Positions 1 through 5,242 of a stretch of 5,242 nucleotides of DNA are shown one piece after another (the first letter of the stretch is position 1; the number at the start of each line of letters is the position of its first letter). The stretch comes from Fidelibacterota bacterium (GTDB taxonomy: Bacteria > Pseudomonadota > Alphaproteobacteria > Rhodospirillales > Rhodospirillaceae): assembly GCA_947473445.1 (NCBI GenBank), contig CANJEU010000176.1, positions 1 to 5,242 of the forward strand, in the 5' to 3' direction. Below the pieces are notes generated by a model. The model was not told the DNA's origin, searched no databases, and saw only the letters and a list, made by a program, of their open reading frames with translations. A program made the translations under genes and the position numbers.

Positions 1-559
1 CAGCTACCGCGGCCGTAGTGTCGACGGCAGCGACGTCCCCGGCTGGAGCCTCGTATTTACCCAGCCTGCGCCCGAAATACCGAGCGAGCTTAAGCGCCAG
101 GTCACTCCCGGCGGTGAAGTGCTGGCCGATGCGCGCGGCCGCACAATCTATGTCTACTCCTGCCAGGACGACGCCACCGACCAGCTCACCTGCGATCATC
201 CCGACACCGAACAGACCTATCGACTAGGTGTCTGTGGCGGCGGCGATTATGAACGCTGCGCGCGCCGCTTCCCGCTGGTGCTTGCATCAGCAAACGCTAA
301 AAGCACAAATCGTGCTTTCACCGTGATGGACATCAACCGCCTTACGGGAAAGCGCGCCAAACCAGGTGAGGCGAATGCCGTGCGCGCATGGGCCTACCGC
401 GATCGTCCTCTCTATACGTTCGACGGCGACCCGCCCCCCTATGTGGGCGATCGCGCACCGGGTGACATAGAGGCCGATGGCCTCGGCGAGCACCGCGCCC
501 AGCGTCATGGCTACTACGCCTTCTGGCTGCGCGACGATTTCTACGGCCGCGCGAATTAG
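1..559 (+). CDS. COG4315-type secreted-repeat protein, 5' truncated by window edge
   Basis: The reading frame is open from the window edge (first full codon at base 2) to TAG at 557-559, giving 185 residues with no start in view. I assign it to the secreted-repeat family (COG4315, PF03640 'Lipoprotein_15'), whose copies carry a Yx(F/W/Y)xxD motif. Two copies can be seen. The first, around residues 39-57, reads VLADARGRTIYVYSCQDD and has one extra residue before the D. The second, around 129-162, contains LYTFDGD, an exact YxFxxD, followed by PGDIEADGLGE, which resembles the usual 'pGD..GdG' tail. The function of the family is unknown; members are usually exported or lipoproteins. Four cysteines (54, 64, 78, 86) lie between the repeats, which could form disulfides. 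The internal ATG at 119 is not needed as a start, because the frame continues well upstream with family-like sequence. It is probably co-transcribed with the next gene, 8 bases downstream. The family call is moderately secure; the role is unknown. Confidence 0.72.
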   Translation, partial: SYRGRSVDGSDVPGWSLVFTQPAPEIPSELKRQVTPGGEVLADARGRTIYVYSCQDDATDQLTCDHPDTEQTYRLGVCGGGDYERCARRFPLVLASANAKSTNRAFTVMDINRLTGKRAKPGEANAVRAWAYRDRPLYTFDGDPPPYVGDRAPGDIEADGLGEHRAQRHGYYAFWLRDDFYGRAN

Positions 560-567
560 GACTGGAA

Positions 568-1704
568 ATGAAAATGAACATTCTCAAGACCGTCAGCCGT
601 TCCGCCCTTATCGCAGGCCTGTTCCTATCAGGCGCCGCGATGGCCGACGAAACGAAGCCCGAGAACGGCACCATCGGTTATATCGTCACCGACCTTGAAT
701 GGACCGTCTATCTCACTAAGGACAATAAGGAAGAATGCGCCGACGGCCTCAACCCGTGGGGTCCGCGCGAACAGTTCAAGGCGCTCTATCCTGACGACGG
801 CACCAAGCGCACCTCCAAGGACACACATCTCGCCTTCGAAATCGCCGGCTGGTTCCCCGACGCCGATACGCCTGATAAATTTCCGTTCTATGAAGTCACC
901 GGCAAAAAGTCGTTCGGCTTCAATTTGGACGGCAAGACCGACGCCAACGATTTCGTCAGCGTCGACGGAAAAACCACCGGCATCGACAACGAGCTATACC
1001 GCGTCATCGGTTGCATCGTGAATCTGCGGCCGCCCGAAGGGGCGACAGCCTTCTATGCCAACAAAGCGGTGATGGAGGAACGCTGGAACCGCATGCTGCT
1101 CGAGCTCACCGATGTCGATAGCATGCTGAACGACGAGGCTGTGACCGTCAAGATGTACCGCGGGCTCGACAATCTGCTCACCGATGCCACCGGCAGCAAA
1201 TATGTGCCCGGCGGATCGATGCGCGTTGATACCAAATGGGGCCAGAAGTACATCCAGACGTTCAAAGGCAAAATCGTCGACGGCACGCTAGTGACCGAGC
1301 CCGTGCCCTATGCGGTGCTGCCGTGGTCCTCGTTCCAGCTCCCGACCGAACAGAAGTTCCACGACATGCGTATCCAGATGGCGCTTCAGCCCGATAGCGC
1401 CCTGGCGTATTTCGCCGGTTACGTGGATGTCGAGAATTGGTACCTGCAGACGGTGAAGTCGGAATCGACCCACCACCAAAGCTACGGCCAGTCGACCCCG
1501 GCCTCCATGTACAAGGCGCTGCGCAGGCGGGCCGACGCCTATCCCGATCCCAAGACCGGCCGCAATACGGCCATCTCGGCCGCTTTGCAGGGCAAATTTG
1601 TCCAGGCTTTCATCATTCACCCACCGGGCGGCCCCGTTGCGGCCGTTCCCATGCCGCGCGACACGGCTTCGGCTGCCGAGGTTACGGCCCGCGGCCGGGA
1701 GTAA
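568..1704 (+). CDS. Exported protein of unknown function, 378 residues
   Basis: The protein has a clear Sec signal peptide: basic start MKMNILKTVSR, hydrophobic core to about residue 24, and likely cleavage after AMA at 26. The mature part of about 350 residues is therefore periplasmic or secreted. I recognise no named domain. Visible landmarks are only two cysteines (57 in EECADG and 149 in VIGCIV), which could pair. There is also an Asp/Gly/Asn-rich stretch at 119-141 (NLDGKTDAND...VDGKTTGIDNE) that might bind calcium, though it is not a clean EF-hand. The C-terminal 25 residues are Pro/Ala/Arg-rich and probably disordered. The start is ATG 568, with AGGA at 558-561; ATG 574, two codons later, is an equally workable start. 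It follows the secreted-repeat gene by 8 bases, so the two are likely one operon and act in the same compartment. I assign no function. Confidence 0.85.
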   Translation: MKMNILKTVSRSALIAGLFLSGAAMADETKPENGTIGYIVTDLEWTVYLTKDNKEECADGLNPWGPREQFKALYPDDGTKRTSKDTHLAFEIAGWFPDADTPDKFPFYEVTGKKSFGFNLDGKTDANDFVSVDGKTTGIDNELYRVIGCIVNLRPPEGATAFYANKAVMEERWNRMLLELTDVDSMLNDEAVTVKMYRGLDNLLTDATGSKYVPGGSMRVDTKWGQKYIQTFKGKIVDGTLVTEPVPYAVLPWSSFQLPTEQKFHDMRIQMALQPDSALAYFAGYVDVENWYLQTVKSESTHHQSYGQSTPASMYKALRRRADAYPDPKTGRNTAISAALQGKFVQAFIIHPPGGPVAAVPMPRDTASAAEVTARGRE

Positions 1705-1706
1705 CC
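1680..1706 (+). terminator. Stem-loop over the stop codon, possible terminator
   Basis: GGTTAC at 1680-1685 pairs perfectly with GTAACC at 1701-1706. Inside this, CCCG (1688-1691) pairs with CGGG (1696-1699) around a CGGC tetraloop. A small internal loop (GG against A) separates the two helices. The structure contains the TAA stop at 1702-1704. No T-run follows directly (the nearest is at about 1740-1744), so it is not a textbook intrinsic terminator. It may terminate weakly or protect the 3' end. Confidence 0.35.
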
Positions 1707-1760
1707 AGGCCGATCTCCCAACCACTTGATCCGTCGGGATTTTTGGCAAAAGTAAAATTT

Positions 1761-1788
1761 TGCGACGGAATCCCCGGCGCGCTACGTT
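1761..1788 (+). promoter_or_regulatory. Putative ECF-sigma promoter upstream of the sigma gene
   Basis: The block TGCGACGGA (1761-1769) is followed after 14 bases by ACGT (1784-1787). The same two blocks with the same spacing occur at 3461-3487, before the LTxxQ gene. Taking TGCGAC as the -35 core, the gap to ACGT is 17 bases, a normal ECF spacing; ECF -10 elements often contain CGT. Transcription would begin near 1794, about 23 bases before the ATG at 1817. The obvious reading is autoregulation by the sigma factor. This is inference from the repeat and its placement; I do not recall a published consensus identical to it. Confidence 0.6.
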
Positions 1789-1816
1789 CAAAGATCAGAA
1801 GCTGGTTTCCGGCAAA

Positions 1817-2401
1817 ATGGTCTTTGTTTTAAGCGACAGCGCAGTACTTGCGGGCGACACGCGGATTTCAGGCGACGCTACCCTCATGCGTGCGGCGGTG
1901 TCGGGCGACGATAGCGCCTGGGCCAAGATTGTCTCGGCGCATTTGCCCATCGTGCATCGCACGGCCTATCGTCTCGTGCGCGATACCCAGCTTGCCGAGG
2001 ATATCGCCCAGGAAAGCTTCCTGCGGCTTTGGAAGATCGCAGAGTCCTGGCAGCCGCGGGCCCGCATTTCAACGTGGCTTTGCCACGTGGCGCGCAACCT
2101 CGCTATCGACGTCATTCGGCGCCGGACGCGCGAGAGGACCCAGGAGGTCGATGATACCATCGTCGCTGATGATCCGAGCGCGCTTGAGCAGATGAGTTCG
2201 CGCGAGACGCAGGCCGAGATCGATAAGGCGCTTGCGGCGCTGCCGGAGCGTCAGCGTCACGCCATCATGTTGGTGCATTTCGGGGAGTGCACCGGAGCCG
2301 CCGCCGCCGATGTTCTTGGGATATCGGTGGAGGCTTTAGAATCGCTTCTGTCACGGGCACGGCGCGCGTTGCGCGCGGCGCTCGGCGGAAAAGAGGGGTG
2401 A
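1817..2401 (+). CDS. ECF-family RNA polymerase sigma factor
   Basis: This is a 194-residue sigma-70 factor with only regions 2 and 4, the size and layout of the extracytoplasmic-function group. Region 2 spans about 37-105. It includes the core-binding helix DIAQESFLRLWK (62-73) and the -10 recognition and melting segment with ISTWLCHVARNLAIDVIRRR (84-103). An acidic linker (VDDTIVADDPSALEQ) leads to region 4 at about 137-189, beginning ALPERQRHAIML. Its helix-turn-helix, around GAAAADVLGISVEALESLLS, would read the -35 element. I chose ATG 1817. A TTG at 1760 extends the frame, but it lies upstream of the putative promoter and adds no family sequence. ATG 1886 is possible but would drop a plausible N-terminus. 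No strong Shine-Dalgarno sequence is visible. The membrane protein gene 5 bases downstream is its likely anti-sigma factor, and the promoter-like motif upstream suggests it controls itself. Confidence 0.93.
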   Translation: MVFVLSDSAVLAGDTRISGDATLMRAAVSGDDSAWAKIVSAHLPIVHRTAYRLVRDTQLAEDIAQESFLRLWKIAESWQPRARISTWLCHVARNLAIDVIRRRTRERTQEVDDTIVADDPSALEQMSSRETQAEIDKALAALPERQRHAIMLVHFGECTGAAAADVLGISVEALESLLSRARRALRAALGGKEG

Positions 2402-2406
2402 GGACA

Positions 2407-2859
2407 ATGGATGAATCGAAAGCCAGGTCTGAACGTATTCGCGAACTGATCGGCATCTATGGCGCCGATTTTGACCGCTGGCCGGCGACGGAAGGCCTTG
2501 GCCGTCCGGTGCTCGACGCCGAGCTTCAGAAGTTACGCGACGCGGAAGACGAACTCGACCTCCTCATCGCGGGCGCCGCCGTGCCTGAGCCCAGTGCGGC
2601 CTTGCGCCATCGCATTTTGGACATCCCCGAGCGGCGCGTCCGCCAGAACGCGTGGAATGGTCTTTGGATCGTCTCCGGATTCTGGCGGCCCGCAAGTATT
2701 GCCGCTTGCGCACTCCTTGTTGGACTGTTCTTCGGCCAACTGACGCTCGTGCAATCGAGCGCGTTGAGTCTGGACGTTGCAGCCGACGCTGAGACGGAAA
2801 TGCTCTTCGCCGACCTCATGCTCGGCTCCACCGATAGTCTTTCGGAATTATCCCAATGA
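2407..2859 (+). CDS. Single-pass membrane protein, probable anti-sigma factor
   Basis: The protein has 150 residues. A charged cytoplasmic-type N-terminal part contains YGADFDRWP at 18-26, a motif I associate with small alphaproteobacterial proteins encoded beside ECF sigma factors and periplasmic metal sensors. One hydrophobic segment at about 95-115 (PASIAACALLVGLFFGQLTL) should cross the inner membrane, leaving about 35 acidic residues outside. There is no HxxxCxxC zinc motif; the only cysteine (101) is inside the membrane segment. It is therefore not a ZAS-type anti-sigma factor. Position is the main argument: it starts 5 bases after the sigma stop, with AGAGGGG at 2392-2398 as ribosome site, and overlaps the sensor gene by 4 bases. 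By analogy with the sigma, anti-sigma and sensor set CnrH, CnrY and CnrX, it would hold the sigma factor at the membrane. The membrane topology is well supported; the anti-sigma role is inferred. Confidence 0.75.
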   Translation: MDESKARSERIRELIGIYGADFDRWPATEGLGRPVLDAELQKLRDAEDELDLLIAGAAVPEPSAALRHRILDIPERRVRQNAWNGLWIVSGFWRPASIAACALLVGLFFGQLTLVQSSALSLDVAADAETEMLFADLMLGSTDSLSELSQ

Positions 2860-3437
2860 AATCGACCCGCACGCTGACCATCGTCATCGTCATCTCGGTA
2901 GTCATCAATCTGCTTCTGATCGGCTTCGTCGTCGGCCAACGGCTGCCGCGCTGGGCGGGCCCCATGTTTGGCGATGCCCCCCACATGGTGCAGATGCGCC
3001 AGATGGACCGGGCGCGCGGCATGCCCGTTGGCGCGAACGACCTCAATATTTTCGCCGCGATGCGCTCGCTCGACCCCCAGGCGCGTAAGGCAGCCCAGGC
3101 GGCATTCCAGCAACATCTGCCGGAAATTCGTGAGAACGTCGGCGCCATGATGGCCAAGCGCGAGGCGTTCCTCGCCGTGCTTGCCGACGGAAGCGCCGAT
3201 GTCGAACGCCTTTCCACTGCGCTCACTGAATTGCGCCAAGCCAGCGCGACCGCCCAGGAACAGTCGCATGCGATGTTCCTCGAGATCGCCGCAAGCTTGC
3301 CGGCCGAAACCCGCGCTGCGTTCTTTAAGGCAGCCGCGCAACAGCGTGGCCGCGGCCCTGGTCCGCGTGAACCTGGTCCCCGTGAACCTGGGCATGAACC
3401 GGGCCGTGAACGCGACCGCGAACCGCCGCGCAACTAG
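2856..3437 (+). CDS. Periplasmic heavy-metal sensor-like protein (CnrX/ZraP type)
   Basis: The protein has 193 residues. A hydrophobic segment at 7-27 (LTIVIVISVVINLLLIGFVV) is an uncleaved anchor or signal. The periplasmic part from about 62 to 160 is all-helical in character. It contains LDPQARKAAQAAFQQHLPEI and LRQASATAQEQSHAMFLEIA, and resembles the metal-resistance/sensor family (PF13801, CnrX- and ZraP-like). Candidate metal ligands are H43 within a Met-rich run (HMVQMRQM), H88, H138 and M140. I cannot tell whether they reproduce the CnrX site. The tail from about 164 is a low-complexity Gly/Pro/Arg/Glu repeat. The gene overlaps the anti-sigma gene by ATGA (2856-2859) and has no good ribosome site of its own, so it is probably translated by coupling. 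It likely relays a periplasmic signal to the anti-sigma protein. The family call is fairly secure; the ligand (metal or other) is not known. Confidence 0.8.
   Translation: MKSTRTLTIVIVISVVINLLLIGFVVGQRLPRWAGPMFGDAPHMVQMRQMDRARGMPVGANDLNIFAAMRSLDPQARKAAQAAFQQHLPEIRENVGAMMAKREAFLAVLADGSADVERLSTALTELRQASATAQEQSHAMFLEIAASLPAETRAAFFKAAAQQRGRGPGPREPGPREPGHEPGRERDREPPRN
3360..3419 (+). repeat. Short in-frame tandem repeat coding a (G)PREPG tail
   Basis: Two 15-base units differ at one base: GGTCCGCGTGAACCT (3360-3374) and GGTCCCCGTGAACCT (3375-3389). They are followed by shorter, decayed units built around GGGCATGAACC and GGCCGTGAACG. All unit lengths are multiples of three, so the reading frame is kept. 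The encoded tail of the sensor-like protein is GPREPGPREPGHEPGRERD. The pattern points to slippage expansion of a disordered C-terminus. Confidence 0.8.
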
Positions 3438-3460
3438 CGAACCTGAATTTACTGAAAGGC

Positions 3461-3488
3461 TGCGACGGAGTTCGTCATCCCGGACGTA
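3461..3488 (+). promoter_or_regulatory. Putative ECF-sigma promoter upstream of the LTxxQ gene
   Basis: TGCGACGGA (3461-3469), 14 bases, then ACGT (3484-3487) repeats exactly the arrangement upstream of the sigma gene. It sits in the 85-base gap after the sensor-like gene. Transcription would begin near 3494, leaving a leader of about 29 bases that contains the ribosome site AAAGGA (3508-3513). It suggests that the LTxxQ gene is a direct target of the neighbouring sigma factor, with its own promoter in addition to any read-through. Confidence 0.6.
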
Positions 3489-3522
3489 TCACGAGTGTAG
3501 TTACCAGAAAGGACTAACACTC

Positions 3523-4116
3523 ATGCGTTCCCTCAAGATTGGACTTGGACTTCTCGCATTGACCGCCTTTGCTGGCGGCGCCTCGCTGGCACAGGAAGCA
3601 CCCACGCGTCCCCCCGCCGCGGCGCCCGCCGGTCCTCAAGACGGCCCACACCGTTTTCATCCGTTCGCCGACTCTCATGACGCGCACTTCGATGGTCCGC
3701 GCGATGGTGGTCGCCGAGACGGCGGACCGCGCGGCCCAGGCCGTATGGGCGGGTTTCGCGGCGACGCCGGCCAGCATATCGAGGGCCGTATCGCCTTCCT
3801 GAAGGCCGAACTGAAAATCACTGACGCGCAATCGCGCCAGTGGGATCAGTACGCCACTTTCATGCGCGATGCCGCTAAAGCGCGCGCCGACGCGCAAGCG
3901 GCCCGCAAAACGGCCATGCCGCAGAATCGGCCTGCGCCCGGCGAAGCGCGTCAACCGCGCGAGCGTCCACCGCTCCTCGAAAGGCTCGATCATCACGAAA
4001 AGCGTCTGCAGACGATGCTTCAGCTTGCTCAAAAACGTAAGGCGGCGACCGAGAATCTGTGCAAGGTCTTGAACGACGAGCAGAAGAAGCTCGCCGAAGA
4101 TCTGATCCGGGGCTAG
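3523..4116 (+). CDS. Spy/CpxP-like periplasmic LTxxQ-motif protein
   Basis: The protein has 197 residues with a signal peptide cleaved near residue 23 (ASLA before QE), so the mature protein is periplasmic. Residues 26-82 are a Pro/Gly/Arg/Asp-rich, probably disordered stretch with histidines at 43, 46, 52 and 55. The helical part, about 83-197, carries two diverged LTxxQ-type motifs, ITDAQ (99-103) and LNDEQ (183-187). This is the pattern of the Spy/CpxP family (PF07813). Family members are periplasmic chaperones or stress regulators; a chaperone or metal-buffering role here is inference. The start at 3523 is set by AAAGGA 9 bases upstream and by the signal peptide; the frame is open further upstream, but only as out-of-frame reading of the sensor gene. 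The putative sigma-dependent promoter lies directly upstream. A low-complexity insert at 132-150 (MPQNRPAPGEARQPRERPP) separates the helices. Confidence 0.85.
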   Translation: MRSLKIGLGLLALTAFAGGASLAQEAPTRPPAAAPAGPQDGPHRFHPFADSHDAHFDGPRDGGRRDGGPRGPGRMGGFRGDAGQHIEGRIAFLKAELKITDAQSRQWDQYATFMRDAAKARADAQAARKTAMPQNRPAPGEARQPRERPPLLERLDHHEKRLQTMLQLAQKRKAATENLCKVLNDEQKKLAEDLIRG

Positions 4117-4127
4117 GCCTCCTCGTC

Positions 4128-4892
4128 GTGCTCGATGCGGCCTTGTTTCCGCAGCGCCGGTTGTCACCCCTTGAAGCGCAGTTCAAGGAAAGCTTCACGC
4201 CGCCGCCGCTCTATATGTGGCGGTTGCTCCAGAGGCGGTGGCATACCGGCGAGCCGGAGCTCCGGATGTTGGCCGGTCTGGCGACCCGCGACCGCGTTGC
4301 CATCGATATCGGCGCGGGGAAGGGCGTGCACACGCACTATCTCGGTTGGTGCAGCGCGCATGTTCACGCCTTCGAACCCAACCCCGCGATCCACAAGATC
4401 CTGGAACGTTCGCTGCCGCCGAACGCTTCAGCCTATCCCATTGCACTCGGTGACCATGGGGATGTCAGCGGCGAATTGATTGTACCGATGCACGGCAGTG
4501 TTTTCTCCAACGTCGGCGCGTCCCTCAATCCCCGCAAGAAGGTCAAGCGTCACGCGACGCTTCTGGTGCCCTGCCGCACGCTCGATTCATTCGATTTTCG
4601 CGATGTCGGCCTCATCCGGATCGACGTCGAAGGCGGCGAGCGCGCGGTTCTCGCCGGCGCGTGCCAGACCATCGCCCGCGAACGGCCGGTCCTCGTTGTC
4701 GAGCTGAAGGAAAGCCGCACCGGCGAGCCCATAGAAGCCTCGCTCGGTGTGATTAGGCGCTTCGGGATGGAAGGGTTTTTCCTGCGCGAGGGCGACCTCA
4801 CGCCGCTGTCGAGCTTCGACCCTGTCGCGGATCATCGGCGGAAGTTGCGTCAGCCTGGCTGCGTGACGACCTTCGTCTTCAAGCCGAGGTAA
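4128..4892 (+). CDS. FkbM-family SAM-dependent methyltransferase
   Basis: The protein has 254 residues with a class I methyltransferase fold of the FkbM type (PF05050). The SAM-binding glycine loop is AIDIGAGKGVHTHYL (58-72), followed by the acidic strand AFEPNP (81-86). The late family signature LIRIDVEGGERAVLAGA spans 162-178, and VVELKE (190-195) closes the core. FkbM proteins methylate hydroxyl or similar groups on sugars, lipids or natural products; the substrate here cannot be told. The start is uncertain. I use GTG 4128, which leaves an 11-base gap after the LTxxQ gene, with AGG at 4115-4117 as a weak ribosome site. GTG 4059 would overlap the LTxxQ gene by 58 bases and add an Arg/Glu-rich stretch unlike the family. 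ATG 4215 is also possible and keeps the whole SAM domain. Close spacing suggests co-transcription with the stress module, which would be an uncommon partner for this enzyme. Confidence 0.88.
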   Translation: MLDAALFPQRRLSPLEAQFKESFTPPPLYMWRLLQRRWHTGEPELRMLAGLATRDRVAIDIGAGKGVHTHYLGWCSAHVHAFEPNPAIHKILERSLPPNASAYPIALGDHGDVSGELIVPMHGSVFSNVGASLNPRKKVKRHATLLVPCRTLDSFDFRDVGLIRIDVEGGERAVLAGACQTIARERPVLVVELKESRTGEPIEASLGVIRRFGMEGFFLREGDLTPLSSFDPVADHRRKLRQPGCVTTFVFKPR

Positions 4893-4933
4893 GAGACAAA
4901 GGGCGTCTCATCGCCCAAATAAGCATTCTGCTT
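4893..4933 (+). terminator. Cluster of small hairpins after the methyltransferase, possible terminator
   Basis: Directly after the TAA at 4890-4892, GAGAC (4893-4897) can pair with GTCTC (4905-4909). Alternatively, GGGCG (4901-4905) can pair with CGCCC (4912-4916) around a 6-base loop. The two share bases and exclude each other. A third hairpin, AAGCA/TGCTT (4921-4933, 3-base loop), follows. None has a clear T-run, so termination is only a suggestion. Confidence 0.3.
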
Positions 4934-4985
4934 CATTAGCGGATTTTCAGTTGCGGGCACGGGCCCCGCGCGCGGACACTGCGCT

Positions 4986-5242
4986 ATGCATTTTCGTACT
5001 TTCATGGGTTTGGCGGCCGCAGCGCTGTTCGGGTCTCCATCTGTTGCGGCTGCGCAATCGGCCGACCTGCAGGCGACCTATGATTTCCTGGTCCACGAGC
5101 GGTCGGCGGGCGGCGCGCTCATCAACGTTCAGGTTCTCAACGCCTCGAATGTCATGGGCAATTATCTGCTTCCCGCCAGCTATCTCGACTCAGCGGCCTA
5201 TTGGGGCGCTTACGTCTGCGAAGGCGCGCGGGAGAGATGTAA
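4986..5242 (+). CDS. Exported protein of unknown family, 3' truncated by window edge
   Basis: An open frame from ATG 4986 runs to the window end without a stop, showing 85 residues. The N-terminus is a good Sec signal peptide: HFR, then the hydrophobic run FMGLAAAALFG, with likely cleavage after VAAA at about residue 23. The mature part begins QSADLQATYDFL and contains two cysteines (80 and 85 in VCEGARERC). I recognise no domain, and the visible part is too short to rule one out. The frame also shows G/C-rich third positions like its neighbours. The ribosome site is poor: there is no AGGA-like block within 15 bases, only CGGAC at 4973-4977. It lies 93 bases after the methyltransferase and is probably a separate unit. 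Confidence 0.7.
   Translation, partial: MHFRTFMGLAAAALFGSPSVAAAQSADLQATYDFLVHERSAGGALINVQVLNASNVMGNYLLPASYLDSAAYWGAYVCEGARERC

Noticed and set aside
1767..1788. Classical GGAAT-CGTT type ECF promoter reading
   Set aside because: The gap between GGAAT and CGTT is 13 bases, too short for the usual 16-18; the TGCGAC-N17-ACGT reading is shared by both copies and has normal spacing.
1288..1791. 167-residue open frame on the - strand
   Set aside because: It is antisense to the 378-residue exported protein and crosses the putative sigma promoter; no domain or start signal is seen.
1760..1816. TTG start extending the sigma factor by 19 residues
   Set aside because: The extension covers the putative promoter and adds no sigma-like sequence; ATG 1817 fits the predicted transcript.
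2526..3395. 289-residue open frame on the - strand
   Set aside because: It lies opposite the anti-sigma and sensor genes, is rich in Arg/Ala/His without any domain, and is explained by GC-rich codon bias on the + strand.
3181..3522. Upstream extension of the LTxxQ frame
   Set aside because: It overlaps the sensor gene in another frame, and the signal peptide and AAAGGA site place the start at 3523.
3514..4167. 217-residue open frame on the - strand
   Set aside because: It mirrors the LTxxQ gene, which has a signal peptide, ribosome site and motifs; the antisense product shows none.
4951..4980. TTGCGG as a housekeeping -35 before the last gene
   Set aside because: No acceptable -10 lies 16-18 bases downstream; the region is only G/C runs such as the palindrome CCGCGCGCGG.

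Overview
The window is GC-rich and densely coded. Every gene I can support lies on the + strand. Gene content and codon style (ECF sigma factor, an anti-sigma-like protein with a 'YGxDxxRWP' motif, a periplasmic metal-sensor-like protein, an LTxxQ protein and an FkbM methyltransferase) suggest an alphaproteobacterium. I cannot name a genus from sequence alone. There are no RNA genes, CRISPR arrays, mobile elements or gene-free stretches over 300 bases.

Region 1 (1-1704) holds two closely spaced genes for exported proteins. The first is the 3' part of a COG4315-type secreted-repeat protein. The second, after an 8-base gap, is a 378-residue protein with a signal peptide and no domain I recognise. 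A stem-loop covers the stop codon of the second gene.

Region 2 (about 1761-4116) is a self-contained envelope-stress module. It encodes an ECF sigma factor, a single-pass membrane protein that is probably its anti-sigma factor, a membrane-anchored periplasmic protein of the CnrX/ZraP-like metal-sensor type, and a secreted Spy/CpxP-like LTxxQ protein. The first three genes are packed with gaps or overlaps of a few bases. The LTxxQ gene has its own 85-base leader. The most informative find is a shared two-block motif, TGCGACGGA - 14 bases - ACGT. It occurs upstream of the sigma gene (1761-1787) and again upstream of the LTxxQ gene (3461-3487), with identical spacing. It looks like the promoter of this sigma factor, implying that it activates its own operon and the adjacent chaperone-like gene. 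It also fixes the sigma start at 1817.

Region 3 (4128-5242) holds an FkbM-family methyltransferase that starts 11 bases after the LTxxQ gene and may be co-transcribed with it. A 93-base gap with small hairpins follows. Then comes the 5' part of a further exported protein, which runs off the window at 4986-5242.

The likely logic is as follows. Envelope stress (metal or misfolded periplasmic protein) is sensed by the periplasmic protein. The signal passes to the membrane anti-sigma factor, which frees the sigma factor. The sigma factor then transcribes both promoters. This is inferred from gene order and families; it is not shown directly.
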